The translations under genes and the position numbers were made by a program. DNA of 64,000 nt from Paenactinomyces guangxiensis (GTDB lineage: Bacteria > Bacillota > Bacilli > Thermoactinomycetales > Thermoactinomycetaceae): assembly GCF_016055185.1 (NCBI RefSeq), contig NZ_JAECVR010000001.1, forward strand, positions 260,345-324,344, read 5' to 3'. The notes beneath the pieces are model-generated. The model ran no database searches. It was not told the origin of the DNA and saw only the letters and a list, made by a program, of their open reading frames with translations. Positions 45,118-54,462 of the stretch are shown here, piece after piece (position 1 is the stretch's first letter; each line of letters begins with the position of its first letter).

Positions 45118-46614
45118 TTAAGTGATACCTGAAGCAAGGCGCATGATCTCTTCTTCGTTGATCCGCTCTCCCATTACTTCACCAACCATTCGTCCTTGAT
45201 GCATAACCAGAACGCGATCACAAACTCCTATAATCTCGGGTAATTCGGACGAGATTACAATAACGCCATTCCCTTCATCAGCAAATCCCCGAAGCAATTT
45301 ATAAATCTCGGACTTTGCCCCCACATCAATTCCACGGGTAGGCTCGTCCATAATCATTATTTTTGGTCCTGTAGACAGCCACTTGGCAAGCATCACTTTC
45401 TGTTGATTCCCACCGCTAAGGCTGCCTATGGTTTGATTGATACCGGGGGCTTTTACATTTAGCATTTTGCAGTAACGGGTCGCAACTCTGTTTTCCTTCC
45501 CCCTATCGATAAACGGCCCCGATGATACGGCTTGTAAATCCGAAGAAACAATATTGAGTTTTATCGACATTTCGAGAAATAAACCCTGCGTTTTCCGGTC
45601 TTCGGTTAAATAGACAATCCCTTTCCGCTTGGCCTGATTGATGGAGTTGATAGAGACAGGTTTCCCGTTCAGCCAGACTTGCCCTGAATCTTTGGGATCG
45701 ATCCCGCATAGCGCTCTCGACATCTCTGTTCTCCCGGCACCCATCAATCCAAAAATACCTAAAACTTCTTTTTCATAAAGCGAGAATTGAATTTGTTGAA
45801 AAGTAGTGTTCCTGCTCAAGTTCTCTACCCGAAGAATCTGTTTTTTCCCTGGTGTTGATTTTTCGGGATAGATATTGTTCAACTCCCGCCCTACCATGAG
45901 CTGAACCACTTGATCAGATGTGATTTCCTCTGTGCGGTAAGTTCCGACATAGTGGCCATCCCGTAAAATCGATATCCGATCCGAAATCATGAAAATTTCC
46001 TTGAATTTATGACTAATATAAATAATTGAAATTCCATTTTTCTTTAATTTGGCAATCACTTCAAACAAGCTGTTTGCTTCCGCTTCTGTTATAGCGGAGG
46101 TCGGTTCATCCAAAATAAGAACCTTACAGTCCATCGTAAGCGCTTTCGCGATTTCTACAACTTGTTGTTCGGAAATGCTCAAATTGCCTACCAGATCATC
46201 CGGATCAATATCTGCCTTAAAATTTTCCAAGACTTTTTTTGTATCTTCTTTCAGTTTTCTTTGATCGACAAATCCAAGTTTGGTTTTTGGCAATCTCCCA
46301 ATGAACACGTTCTCGCTGACGGTAAGATGAGGGCATAAACTCAATTCCTGGTGAACGATGGCGATCCCCATCTCCTGGGCCTGCCGTGTATTTTGAAATT
46401 GTACTGCCCGGCCCTCTAAGAGGATCTCGCCTTCTGTTGGCGGAAAAACACCCGACAGTATATTCATTAATGTCGATTTTCCTGCCCCGTTTTCCCCCAT
46501 AACAGTATGAATTTCACCTTTATAAAACTCCAAAGATACGTCAGTTAACGCTTGTGTCCCGGGAAACACTTTATGGATCCCTTTAACCTGTAAGATGGTT
46601 TGGTTCTCACCCAT
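45118..46614 (-). CDS. ABC sugar transporter ATPase, RbsA type (two nucleotide-binding domains)
   Basis: 498 residues with two ABC domains. NBD1 (about 1-240) has Walker A GENGAGKST, signature LSISEQQ and Walker B ILDEPTS. NBD2 (about 260-498) has a degenerate Walker A GLMGAGRTEM, signature LSGGNQQ and Walker B IMDEPTR, the usual asymmetry of the MglA/RbsA/AraG family. First gene of the ABC-araA operon, after GGGGGG. The operon carries AraR-like sites upstream. Confidence 0.94.
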   Translation of the reverse strand: MGENQTILQVKGIHKVFPGTQALTDVSLEFYKGEIHTVMGENGAGKSTLMNILSGVFPPTEGEILLEGRAVQFQNTRQAQEMGIAIVHQELSLCPHLTVSENVFIGRLPKTKLGFVDQRKLKEDTKKVLENFKADIDPDDLVGNLSISEQQVVEIAKALTMDCKVLILDEPTSAITEAEANSLFEVIAKLKKNGISIIYISHKFKEIFMISDRISILRDGHYVGTYRTEEITSDQVVQLMVGRELNNIYPEKSTPGKKQILRVENLSRNTTFQQIQFSLYEKEVLGIFGLMGAGRTEMSRALCGIDPKDSGQVWLNGKPVSINSINQAKRKGIVYLTEDRKTQGLFLEMSIKLNIVSSDLQAVSSGPFIDRGKENRVATRYCKMLNVKAPGINQTIGSLSGGNQQKVMLAKWLSTGPKIMIMDEPTRGIDVGAKSEIYKLLRGFADEGNGVIVISSELPEIIGVCDRVLVMHQGRMVGEVMGERINEEEIMRLASGIT

Positions 46615-46731
46615 AACCGGTCATCCCCCCTTAAACCCTTGATTCACCTTCTCATTGATATCTGGTGAACTTTCTCACCTCCTTTTCGTTAAACATAATT
46701 AAGTAGCTTAAGGAGGAGATCCCTCCATTCT

Positions 46732-46747
46732 ATTGGTACGTACAAGT
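46732..46747. promoter_or_regulatory. AraR-like operator A
   Basis: ATTGGTACGTACAAGT, 14 of 16 matches to the known AraR box ATTTGTACGTACAAAT, in the leader of the ABC-araA operon. Confidence 0.8.
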
Positions 46748-46772
46748 TTGATGATACCGCATTCTAAACCAT

Positions 46773-46788
46773 TCTTGTACGTATCATC
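46773..46788. promoter_or_regulatory. AraR-like operator B
   Basis: TCTTGTACGTATCATC shares the TTGTACGTA core. Its centre is 41 bases (about four helical turns) from operator A, a spacing suited to cooperative binding. Confidence 0.72.
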
Positions 46789-46982
46789 ATAAGCATAAAA
46801 AGCCGTCGAGGTCCACCAGAATAATTGGAAAATAAATTAGATTCATTTGATCTTACTATACCAGCCCTTTTTATAATGTTCAATAAATCATTTCCATATC
46901 CCTTAACCAAAGGGGTTTCGGCTGATATTATGTGTTTCCGGTACAAATTATTCTTTATTTCATTCATAGTCTCTATTGTAAG

Positions 46983-47010
46983 ATTATACAGAATCATGAT
47001 AGGATATCAA
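46983..47010 (-). promoter_or_regulatory. Sigma-A promoter, ABC-araA direction
   Basis: Minus strand: TTGATA (47005-47010), 16 bases, TATAAT (46983-46988). Operators A and B lie downstream of it, operator C just upstream. Confidence 0.7.
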
Positions 47011-47012
47011 TA

Positions 47013-47028
47013 ACTTGAACGTACAATT
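47013..47028. promoter_or_regulatory. AraR-like operator C
   Basis: ACTTGAACGTACAATT, 13 of 16 matches to the AraR box. It lies between the minus-strand promoter and a plus-strand candidate promoter for araB (TTGAAG at 47046-47051, 16 bases, TATAGG). Confidence 0.75.
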
Positions 47029-47129
47029 TTGATTTAACAGAACGTTTGAAGGCTATTAATCAAAGAATATAGGAATTTCAGATCAGTCTTATAGCAAAAC
47101 TTATTCGTATAATCCGAGAGGTGAAACAG

Positions 47130-48812
47130 ATGCGTCTGAGGTACTCGATTGGTGTAGATTACGGGACCGAGTCGGCTCGTGCGGTGCTTGTTAATCTCAC
47201 CACAGGTGAAGTTGTTGCGTCAGCGGTAAAAAATTACCCGGATGGTGTGATTACAGATGAACTCCCGGGTCTGGGAGTAAAACTGGAACAAGATTGGGCA
47301 TTGCAAAATCCAAACGATTACATTGAAGTATTTGTTGATACGATTTCCAGTCTCTTGCTCCAAACGAAAAACGGCGTCTCTCCAGCCGACATTATAGGCA
47401 TTGGGATCGATTTTACTTCTTGTACGATGTTGCCGGTCAAACAGGATGGCACCCCGCTTTGCAATCTTCCGGTATGGAGGAACAACCCGCACAGCTGGGT
47501 AAAATTGTGGAAGCATCATGCGGCTCAGGAAGAGGCAAACCGCTTAAATGAAGTAGCTAAACAGATGAACGATTCCTTTTTACCGCGTTACGGAGGGAAA
47601 ATTTCTTCGGAATGGTTATTTCCGAAGATCTGGCAAATTTTGAATGAAGCCCCGGAGTTGTATGAAGCAGCAGATCGTTTCATTGAAGCCGGAGATTGGC
47701 TGGTTTGGCAATTAACCGGCAGAGAGACGCGAAATGCTTGTACAGCAGGTTATAAAGCGATTTGGCATAAGCAAAAAGGATATCCGGACAAAGACTTTTT
47801 TAAGAAGTTGGATCTTCGCCTGGAAAATGTGGTCGATGAAAAATTATCGCGGGATATCCTGCCGCTTGGTGCAAAAGCGGGGAAATTAACCAGACAGATC
47901 GCGGAAAAAACCGGCCTCCCCACAGGAATTGCTGTTGCGGCAGCCAATGTGGATGCCCATGTATCCGCTCCTGCTGCCAGTGTTATTCAGCCAGGTCAAA
48001 TGCTGATGATTATGGGCACATCCACTTGCGATATTTTACTGGGAACCGAGGAGAAGATGGTTCCAGGAATGTGTGGCGTTGTGGAAGATGGTGCAATTCC
48101 CGGCTATTTTGCCTATGAAGCAGGGCAATCTGCGGTTGGGGATATTTTTGCCTGGTTTGTGGAAAACGGAGTTCCGCCCGGCTACCACCAGGAAGCCCAC
48201 GAGAAAGGCATTAACATTCACCAGTTACTTGAAGAAAAGGCTGCGCTGCTTCAACCGGGGGAAAGTGGACTGTTGGCGCTGGACTGGCATAACGGCAATC
48301 GCTCGGTTTTAGTTGATGCTGACTTATCTGGCCTGATTTTAGGTTGTACCCTGGACACAAAACCGGAAGAGATTTACCGTGCTCTGATTGAAGCAACGGC
48401 TTACGGAAAGCGGTTGATCATTGAAACGTTTGAACAGCACGGTGTACCGGTAAATCAACTGGTCGCTTGCGGTGGCCTACCCTATAAAAACAAAATGCTG
48501 ATGCAAATATATGCGGATGTGATTGGCAAGGAAGTATTCGTAGCTGAGCATCTGCATACTCCGGCAGTGGGTTCAGCCATGTTCGGGGCGGTAGCAGCGG
48601 GTAAAACAGCGGGGGGCTTTGACACCATTGTGGAAGCGGCAGAGAAGATCGCGAAAGTAAAACCGGAAAAAATTAAACCAATCAAAAGAAATGTGGCAGT
48701 CTACGAGTTTTTATATCAAGAATATAAGCGATTGCATGACTATTTTGGGCGCGGAGACAACAATGTGATGAAACGATTAAAACAGCTTAAAAGAATGCAA
48801 GAGAAAGAATGA
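47130..48812 (+). CDS. araB: L-ribulokinase
   Basis: 560 residues from the ATG at 47130 (AGAGGTG 6 bases upstream; a GTG at 47121 would include the SD). FGGY-family kinase phosphorylating L-ribulose. [26 protein letters not shown] (phosphate 1), [35 protein letters not shown], and [50 protein letters not shown] are AraB-typical; [19 protein letters not shown] lies in the C-terminal lobe. It is followed by araD, making araBD the plus-strand arm of the arabinose locus. Confidence 0.96.
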   Translation: MRLRYSIGVDYGTESARAVLVNLTTGEVVASAVKNYPDGVITDELPGLGVKLEQDWALQNPNDYIEVFVDTISSLLLQTKNGVSPADIIGIGIDFTSCTMLPVKQDGTPLCNLPVWRNNPHSWVKLWKHHAAQEEANRLNEVAKQMNDSFLPRYGGKISSEWLFPKIWQILNEAPELYEAADRFIEAGDWLVWQLTGRETRNACTAGYKAIWHKQKGYPDKDFFKKLDLRLENVVDEKLSRDILPLGAKAGKLTRQIAEKTGLPTGIAVAAANVDAHVSAPAASVIQPGQMLMIMGTSTCDILLGTEEKMVPGMCGVVEDGAIPGYFAYEAGQSAVGDIFAWFVENGVPPGYHQEAHEKGINIHQLLEEKAALLQPGESGLLALDWHNGNRSVLVDADLSGLILGCTLDTKPEEIYRALIEATAYGKRLIIETFEQHGVPVNQLVACGGLPYKNKMLMQIYADVIGKEVFVAEHLHTPAVGSAMFGAVAAGKTAGGFDTIVEAAEKIAKVKPEKIKPIKRNVAVYEFLYQEYKRLHDYFGRGDNNVMKRLKQLKRMQEKE

Positions 48813-48926
48813 CTGTATACCTCCGCGACAGCTCGGCGAAAAATGCCAAATTCACAACAACTTTAACCCTGCCCCTTTCGTGTACGCATGATTCCAAAGA
48901 CATCCGGCTCTTGGGAGGGATTGACA

Positions 48927-49619
48927 TTGCTTGAACAATTAAAGATGGAAGTATTGGAAGCGAACCTACAGCTTCCCAAACATCAGTTGGTGACATTTAC
49001 ATGGGGAAATGCGAGCGGAATCGACCGAAAGCAAGGGTACGTTGTCATTAAACCAAGCGGTGTTCCCTATGAAAAGTTAAAGCCGGAGCACCTTGTTGTG
49101 TTAGATCTCGATGGTAACGTGGTAGAAGGAAACTGTAAACCGTCATCTGACACTCCTACCCATTTGGCTTTATATAAAGCATTTCCATCTATTGGAGGAA
49201 TTGTTCATACCCATTCTCCCTGGGCAACGATCTGGGCTCAGGCCGGCAGAGCGATTCCGCCGCTGGGAACGACGCATGCGGATTATTTTTACGGACAAAT
49301 TCCATGTACAAGAGCGATGACAGCAGAAGAGATTCAAGCAGACTATGAGTTGGAAACAGGACGTGTTATTATTGAAACCTTTAAACAGATCAATCCGGGT
49401 GACGTCCCCGGTGTATTAGTTTGTCAACACGCGCCATTTAGTTGGGGAAAAGACGTAAAAGAGGCTGTTTATCATGCAGTAGTATTAGAAGAGGTAGCCA
49501 AGATGGCTTACCATACATTTGGTTTAAATCCCGATATCCAGCCTATAAACCATTCTCTGTTGGACAAGCATTTCCTTAGAAAACATGGGACGAATGCTTA
49601 CTATGGACAAGGAAAATAA
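48927..49619 (+). CDS. araD: L-ribulose-5-phosphate 4-epimerase
   Basis: 230 residues from TTG 48927 (GGGAGGG 7 bases upstream); the frame also opens at ATG 48888, but the TTG gives [33 protein letters not shown], which matches known AraD starts. Class II aldolase fold with zinc ligands in [11 protein letters not shown] (two His) and a C-terminal His in [20 protein letters not shown] and [13 protein letters not shown] are family marks. It makes D-xylulose-5-phosphate for the pentose phosphate pathway. Confidence 0.96.
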   Translation: MLEQLKMEVLEANLQLPKHQLVTFTWGNASGIDRKQGYVVIKPSGVPYEKLKPEHLVVLDLDGNVVEGNCKPSSDTPTHLALYKAFPSIGGIVHTHSPWATIWAQAGRAIPPLGTTHADYFYGQIPCTRAMTAEEIQADYELETGRVIIETFKQINPGDVPGVLVCQHAPFSWGKDVKEAVYHAVVLEEVAKMAYHTFGLNPDIQPINHSLLDKHFLRKHGTNAYYGQGK

Positions 49620-49726
49620 GCACAGATGATGGTTCCTGGACAAAAAAGGCTCCGGCACTCTCTCTGCCAGGACTTTTTAAGCATAACCGCTTTTCCCAAC
49701 CGATGAGCTCCGGAAGGGATTGAGCA

Positions 49727-49755
49727 TTGTCATGATCCCGAACCGCACTTATGTT
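49727..49755 (+). promoter_or_regulatory. araR promoter
   Basis: TTGTCA (49727-49732), 17 bases, TATGTT (49750-49755). The predicted start near 49762 falls on the AraR-like operator. Confidence 0.65.
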
Positions 49756-49761
49756 AAAATG

Positions 49762-49777
49762 TAACACACGTACAAGT
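49762..49777. promoter_or_regulatory. AraR-like operator at araR
   Basis: TAACACACGTACAAGT has a well-conserved right half (GTACAA) and a weak left half. Its position over the start site suggests autorepression. Confidence 0.6.
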
Positions 49778-49801
49778 TCAAATGTAAAGGTGAAATCATG
49801 C

Positions 49802-50908
49802 ATGACCACAAAATATATTCTCGTGAAAGAAACGATTAAATCATGGATTTTAGAAGGGGAAGTCGTTCCACACCAAAAAATTTATTCTGAGCATGAATTA
49901 GCGGAAAAATTCCACGTAAGCAGACATACGATTCGCCAGGCCATCGGTGAATTGGTTCATGAAGGATGGCTTTATCGGGAGCAGGGAAGAGGCACTTTTT
50001 GCGCAGGCAGAAACAGGAACAGCGGAAAATTAATCGGTATGATCACTACTTACATTTCTGATTATATCTTTCCTTCAATCATTCGAGGGGCAGAATCATA
50101 TCTCAACAGCAAAGGATACACTCTCCTGCTCGCAAGCACAAACAATAACCCGGTTGAAGAAAAAGCGTGCCTGCAAAATATCCTGAGCAAAAATGTGGAT
50201 GGCTTAATTGTCGAACCGACCAAAAGTGCCATTCGCAATCCAAACCTGGACTACTATTTCACCTTGGAAACGAAAAAAATTCCTTATGTGATGATTAACG
50301 CATTTTATCCCGAATTGCACCCCCCCAGTCTGACAGTAAATGATACATTAGGAGGCTACCTTGCTACTGAACATTTAATTCAGTTAGGGCATCGCAGAAT
50401 TATCGGTTTTTTTAAAACAGATGATCTGCAGGGGGTCAATCGGATGCAAGGATTTGTGCAGGCCCATAGAGAAAATCGCTTACCGGTTTCCCCCGGAATG
50501 ATAGTATCTTTTAATACAGAAGAAAAATATGTAAAACCAAAAGAAGAGTTGGCGAAAATATTAAAAACAAGTAAGCATAGGCCGACGGCGATCGTTTGTT
50601 ACAACGATGAAATCACTCTCTCCATTCTTGATGTGGTTCGAGATCTGCAATTAAAGGTACCGGATGATATCTCCATTGTGGGATACGACGACTCACATCT
50701 GGCTGAAGCTTCCGAGGTAAAATTAACCACTATAAAACATCCCAAAGCAATGATGGGCGAAATGGCGGCAAAAAAAATAGTAGATGCGATTGAAAAGAAT
50801 CAGCAAGGAACGACGGGCATTTCATCATTCATTTATGAGCCTGAACTCGTGATCAGAAAGTCTACGCAATCGGTATCTAAGACAGATATCAGCCCCAGCC
50901 CGAACTAA
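49802..50908 (+). CDS. araR: Arabinose operon repressor AraR
   Basis: 368 residues from the ATG at 49802 (AAAGGTG upstream). A chimeric regulator: a GntR-type winged helix (about 1-70; KIYSEHELAEKFHVSRHTIRQAIGELVHEGWLYREQGRGTF) joined to a LacI-type sugar-binding domain (about 80-355). MITTYISDYIFPSIIRGAESYL, LLASTNNNPVEEK, VDGLIVEPTKSA and IVGYDDSHLAEASEVKLTTIKHPK match B. subtilis AraR closely. It releases its operators on binding L-arabinose. AraR-like operators are seen at its own promoter and in the araB/ABC region. Confidence 0.96.
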   Translation: MTTKYILVKETIKSWILEGEVVPHQKIYSEHELAEKFHVSRHTIRQAIGELVHEGWLYREQGRGTFCAGRNRNSGKLIGMITTYISDYIFPSIIRGAESYLNSKGYTLLLASTNNNPVEEKACLQNILSKNVDGLIVEPTKSAIRNPNLDYYFTLETKKIPYVMINAFYPELHPPSLTVNDTLGGYLATEHLIQLGHRRIIGFFKTDDLQGVNRMQGFVQAHRENRLPVSPGMIVSFNTEEKYVKPKEELAKILKTSKHRPTAIVCYNDEITLSILDVVRDLQLKVPDDISIVGYDDSHLAEASEVKLTTIKHPKAMMGEMAAKKIVDAIEKNQQGTTGISSFIYEPELVIRKSTQSVSKTDISPSPN

Positions 50909-51111
50909 AACAAAGAAATGTTCAAATCTCCAAATCGATCATTGGCAATAAAAGTGAGGAGGACAAAGAGCCCACTTTGTCCATTCATGTTTTATCATTG
51001 ACGCCCGACACGGCTAAAGCATCCCTTCAAAAGGGCTTTGCACCGGAATCCTTGCTCGTTAGCGTCCTCAATCCGTTTCCGCTCAGACAGCTTTTCTGTA
51101 AAACCATAGCA

Positions 51112-51139
51112 AACACCAGTCTGCAAAATGGCTGGTGTT
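51112..51139 (+). terminator. Hairpin downstream of araR
   Basis: AACACCAG-loop-CTGGTGTT followed by ATTCATT. A moderate terminator candidate. Confidence 0.55.
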
Positions 51140-51265
51140 ATTCATTCATATCAGAGTTAAACAATCGATTCAGAAATCAATACCCAAGCAGATCAGTAAC
51201 CGCTCCTATTTAGAGAATAGTATAAAATATCCATTCCCATTAAATGGATCCGTTATGTAAACACT

Positions 51266-51310
51266 ATATTTTGTCAAAATATTGACATGAATATATTTTT
51301 CTAATATATT
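51266..51310 (+). promoter_or_regulatory. Symporter promoter with CodY-like palindrome
   Basis: TTGACA (51282-51287), 17 bases, TATATT (51305-51310). The perfect palindrome ATATTTTG-T-CAAAATAT (51266-51282) abuts the -35. It matches 11 of 15 positions of the CodY box AATTTTCWGAAAATT, so nutritional control is possible. Confidence 0.65.
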
Positions 51311-51492
51311 GCTACATAGGACGAAATCTATTTTTATATTATTTTTGTAGAAAAATACAAAAACGAGGTGATTTACAAAATATTACATTCATATTTTTTG
51401 ATCAGGAATCTTTCCTTAACAGCCTTTAATTGAACAAAATGTTCAATAGCAGAGGTTCGGACGGTTCAACAAGTTTAAAGGAGCGACATAAT

Positions 51493-52857
51493 ATGAAGAC
51501 TTTTTCCGATCTGATGACGGAGATCAGCAATATTGTATGGGGCCCGCCACTGTTGGTTCTGCTCGTAGGCACGGGTATTTATTTAACTGTTCGCCTCTCT
51601 TTTCTCCAATTTTCTCAGCTTCCCTATGCTTTAAAGCTCGCTTTCTCCAGACACCAGGATAAAAAGTCGCAAGGAGATATTTCTCACTTTCAATCGTTAA
51701 TGACTGCACTTGCAGCGACGATCGGAACCGGTAATATCGCCGGCGTAGCCACTGCTGTTGTTTCCGGTGGGCCTGGTGCTGTTTTCTGGATGTGGGTTAC
51801 TGCCATCTTCGGTATGGCAACCAAATATGCAGAGGCAATTCTTGCCGTAAAATACCGAACTGTTGGTAAACGGGGAGAAATGGCGGGCGGACCCATGTAT
51901 TATATCGAAAGAGGACTTGGCTGGAAATGGCTGGCAGTACTTTTTGCTGTATTTGGGGCTATTGCGGCTTTTGGGATCGGGAGTACGGTACAATCAAACT
52001 CAGTAGCAGCTTCAGTCCAGTCCAGTTTCGGAATCAATCCATGGATAACTGGTATCATTCTGACCATTATTACCGGTTTAGTGATTATTGGCGGAATTAA
52101 AAGCATTGGCCGTGTAACCAGTTATCTTGTCCCTGTTATGGCCGTGCTCTATGTATTGGGCGGGTTACTGATCATCCTATTAAATACAGAGAAGTTACCG
52201 GCCGCCGTCGCGATGATCTTTAACGACGCTTTTACGGGGCAGGCGATTGCCGGCGGAGCGATTGGAACGGTGATCCGTTACGGTGTCGCCCGTGGCGTTT
52301 TTTCCAATGAAGCGGGGATGGGTTCTGCACCTATTGCGGCAGCGGCAGCCATTACTGACTATCCGGGCCGCCAGGCACTCGTTTCCATGACCGGAACGTT
52401 TATCGATACGATTGTGGTCTGCTCGATTACAGGGATTGGTCTGGTGATGAGCGGACTATATCTTGGCAGTGACCTGACCGGAGCAGCCCTCACCACACAG
52501 GCATTTCAAACGATGCTGCCGGGACCCGGAGGCTGGATTGTCACAATCGGCTTAATCTTCTTCGCTTATTCCACTGTGCTCGGCTGGTCGTATTATGGGG
52601 AAAAATGCTTTGAATACCTGTTTGGCTCTAACGCAATTATCGGATATCGGATTGCCTTTACCCTTTCTGTTCTTGTCGGGGCTGGATTAAATCTTGGTCT
52701 TGTCTGGTCGATCGCAGATATCTTTAACGGGCTGATGGCTGTACCCAACCTCATCGGACTGATCGGCCTGTCCGGAATTGTTGTAGCGGAAACAAAAAGA
52801 TTTCGCGAACAATTAAAACTGGAACGGCAGCAACGAAGCACCGAAGTTGAATCGTAA
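51493..52857 (+). CDS. Alanine/glycine:cation symporter, AGCS family
   Basis: 454 residues from the ATG at 51493 (AAAGGAG upstream); an earlier in-frame start at 51430 lacks an SD. About 11 membrane helices. Family signature near residues 60-90 (SLMTALAATIGTGNIAGVATAVVSGGPGAVFWMWVTAIFGMATKYAEAILAVKYR) and FSNEAGMGSAPIAAAAA. It imports alanine or glycine with Na+ or H+. Monogenic, with a promoter and operator-like palindrome upstream. Confidence 0.94.
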   Translation: MKTFSDLMTEISNIVWGPPLLVLLVGTGIYLTVRLSFLQFSQLPYALKLAFSRHQDKKSQGDISHFQSLMTALAATIGTGNIAGVATAVVSGGPGAVFWMWVTAIFGMATKYAEAILAVKYRTVGKRGEMAGGPMYYIERGLGWKWLAVLFAVFGAIAAFGIGSTVQSNSVAASVQSSFGINPWITGIILTIITGLVIIGGIKSIGRVTSYLVPVMAVLYVLGGLLIILLNTEKLPAAVAMIFNDAFTGQAIAGGAIGTVIRYGVARGVFSNEAGMGSAPIAAAAAITDYPGRQALVSMTGTFIDTIVVCSITGIGLVMSGLYLGSDLTGAALTTQAFQTMLPGPGGWIVTIGLIFFAYSTVLGWSYYGEKCFEYLFGSNAIIGYRIAFTLSVLVGAGLNLGLVWSIADIFNGLMAVPNLIGLIGLSGIVVAETKRFREQLKLERQQRSTEVES

Positions 52858-52912
52858 GTGCACAAACCAATTTTATTCGGAGATTCATTTCAGTTTTTTC
52901 ACGTTTAATAAA

Positions 52913-52952
52913 AATCCCCCATCCAAATGGAGCAAGGCACAGATGGGGGATT
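52913..52952. terminator. Bidirectional terminator between symporter and mscL
   Basis: AATCCCCCATC and GATGGGGGATT form an 11-base perfect stem with flanking A and T tracts. It serves both convergent genes. Confidence 0.85.
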
Positions 52953-52987
52953 CTTTCTGTACAATCCATTTGTTTATGAAGCGGACA

Positions 52988-53356
52988 TTATTTTTTTAAC
53001 AGATCACGAATTTCCTCAAGCAATACCTCTTCTCTGGTTGGTTCCGGCGCTTCTTCTTCCGGTTCATCCTTTTTCCGCAAACGATTGAATAATTTAATAA
53101 ATAAAAAGATGGAAAATGAAACAATTAAGAAGTCTGCAATTGTTTGGATGAAGTTCCCGTACTTTACCACAGCGCTGCCAACTTTGACGTGTAAACCGGA
53201 AAAGTCTATACCGCCCAACAGCAATCCTATTAAAGGCATGATCATATCATTTACCAGTGAAGTTACAACTTTTCCAAATGCAGCACCGATGATAACCCCT
53301 ACAGCCAAATCAACGACGTTCCCTTTTAAAGCAAATTGTTTAAATTCATTCCACAT
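52988..53356 (-). CDS. mscL: Large-conductance mechanosensitive channel MscL
   Basis: 122 residues. [52 protein letters not shown] is the N-terminal amphipathic helix plus TM1 pore signature. TM2 ([24 protein letters not shown]) follows, then a charged C-terminal helix ending [13 protein letters not shown]. It releases solutes on hypo-osmotic shock. Start ATG 53356 after AAGGAAGGG. Confidence 0.96.
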   Translation of the reverse strand: MWNEFKQFALKGNVVDLAVGVIIGAAFGKVVTSLVNDMIMPLIGLLLGGIDFSGLHVKVGSAVVKYGNFIQTIADFLIVSFSIFLFIKLFNRLRKKDEPEEEAPEPTREEVLLEEIRDLLKK

Positions 53357-53399
53357 ATTTAAGTACCCTTCCTTTAGTTAATGATCCCTTTCAATATAG

Positions 53400-53690
53400 C
53401 AATTTATTTTTCATTACGCAAAACTCTTCTGAATACAGAATCTTGCCCAAAAATGAAGCTTGACTTTCAAAGTAACCGAAACTTATACTTGAACCTGTCT
53501 AAATGATTAAAATTTATAGTCAGCTTAAAGTAAACAAACCGGGGGTATACGAAATATGCAAGTCCCACAACAAATAAATGTACCCGTTCGATTTTTGGAA
53601 GGCCAAAAGGTTTATTAAATATATCATAATATTCATAAGAAATTTGATATAAAACCACCTAAATACAGAAATCTATTTTAAAACTAGAAA
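53400..53690. other. Intergenic region, nothing supportable
   Basis: About 290 bases; one minus-strand frame of 63 codons (53467-53658) lacks an SD and family character. Confidence 0.4.
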
Positions 53691-53731
53691 ATTATTAAAA
53701 AGACACCGTCAAGACTGGTTAACGGTGTCTT
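53690..53731 (-). terminator. Terminator of the flavin reductase gene
   Basis: Minus strand: AAGACACCGT-loop-ACGGTGTCTT followed by TTTAATAATTTTC. Confidence 0.8.
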
Positions 53732-53798
53732 CTCTTGCCAGAGTTGCCATCTGTTTTGTGAATCTCAGAAAACCAGGCAGTCACTCGCCCAACTCTGT

Positions 53799-54272
53799 TC
53801 AATCTTCCGCAGCGGCTGCCAACCGCCGATACCTGCCCTGGAAATACAACAATGGTTCACCTTCACTGACACGAAGGTTGGTCACCTCCCCAATAAATAA
53901 AGTGTGATCACCCGCCCTGTGTTCATCTGCTTTGTTGCACGTAAGTACCGCCAAAGCCCCTTTGATCACGGGCATCTCATTAAACCGCTCAAAATGAATG
54001 TCACGATCTCCTTTGATTTGACCCGCAAACAGCATTGACATTTCCTGTTGATCTGCTCCCAAAACACTGACCGCATATGTTCCCGCTTTCTTTAATTGGC
54101 TATGCATATGAGCCTTCTCGCTGACAGAAACCAGTACCAGTTTCGGACTTAACGAAACGGACATAAAGGCGTTGGCTGTCATGCCGTGTATCTTGTTTTC
54201 CACTTCCGTGGTAATAACAGTAATACCGGTTGCAAATTTCCCCATCGCCTTCCGGAAAGTGCGGTCATCCAT
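53799..54272 (-). CDS. Flavin reductase family protein (FMN-binding split barrel)
   Basis: 157 residues. DDRTFRKAMGKFATGITVITTEVENKIHGMTANAFMSVSLSPKLVLVSVSEKAHM is the HpaC/flavin-reductase-like core, with the TANAFMSVSLSPKLV flavin-binding strand; GDHTLFIGEVTNL lies near the C-terminus. Such proteins reduce FMN/FAD with NAD(P)H to supply a two-component monooxygenase; no such oxygenase is in the window. AAGGAGG precedes the ATG by 7 bases. Confidence 0.92.
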   Translation of the reverse strand: MDDRTFRKAMGKFATGITVITTEVENKIHGMTANAFMSVSLSPKLVLVSVSEKAHMHSQLKKAGTYAVSVLGADQQEMSMLFAGQIKGDRDIHFERFNEMPVIKGALAVLTCNKADEHRAGDHTLFIGEVTNLRVSEGEPLLYFQGRYRRLAAAAED

Positions 54273-54351
54273 ACAGAGGCCTCCTTAATCAGATTCTCCT
54301 CTCGTTTATGCGGAATTTTGGCCATCATAGGAAAATCCCCTCTTTTTTCAA

Positions 54352-54393
54352 GGTTAAACCCTCACCTTGCCTAAGCAAAGCGAGGGTTTAACC
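54352..54393 (+). terminator. Strong hairpin with plus-strand T-tract between two minus-strand genes
   Basis: GGTTAAACCCTC and GAGGGTTTAACC form a 12-base perfect stem followed by TTTTT on the plus strand. The flanking genes are both minus strand, where the downstream sequence is TTGAAAAAA, so its orientation is odd. Confidence 0.6.
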
Positions 54394-54462
54394 TTTTTCC
54401 TGCGAATCTGAAGATAACAGCCGGCACACAGGCTGTTTGCATCAATCTTGAGTCTATTGTGT

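Larger units (their letters stand above)
46615..47129. other. Divergent araB / ABC-araA control region
   Basis: About 515 bases holding three AraR-like operators and promoters in both directions. A 77-codon minus-strand frame inside (46764-46997) overlaps the promoter and is not called a gene. Confidence 0.6.
50909..51492. other. Region between araR and the symporter gene
   Basis: Contains the araR terminator (51112-51139), a palindrome and promoter for the symporter, and an AT-rich leader of about 175 bases. A 78-codon plus-strand frame (50977-51213) runs through the terminator and is not credited. Confidence 0.5.

Noticed and set aside
46764..46997. 77-codon minus-strand frame in the ara divergent region
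   Set aside because: Its start codon overlaps the -10 of the predicted promoter, it has no SD, and it crosses AraR-like operator B (46773-46788).
50977..51213. 78-codon plus-strand frame after araR
   Set aside because: Runs through the araR terminator hairpin and lacks family features.
53467..53658. 63-codon minus-strand frame
   Set aside because: AT-rich, no SD, no similarity recognised.
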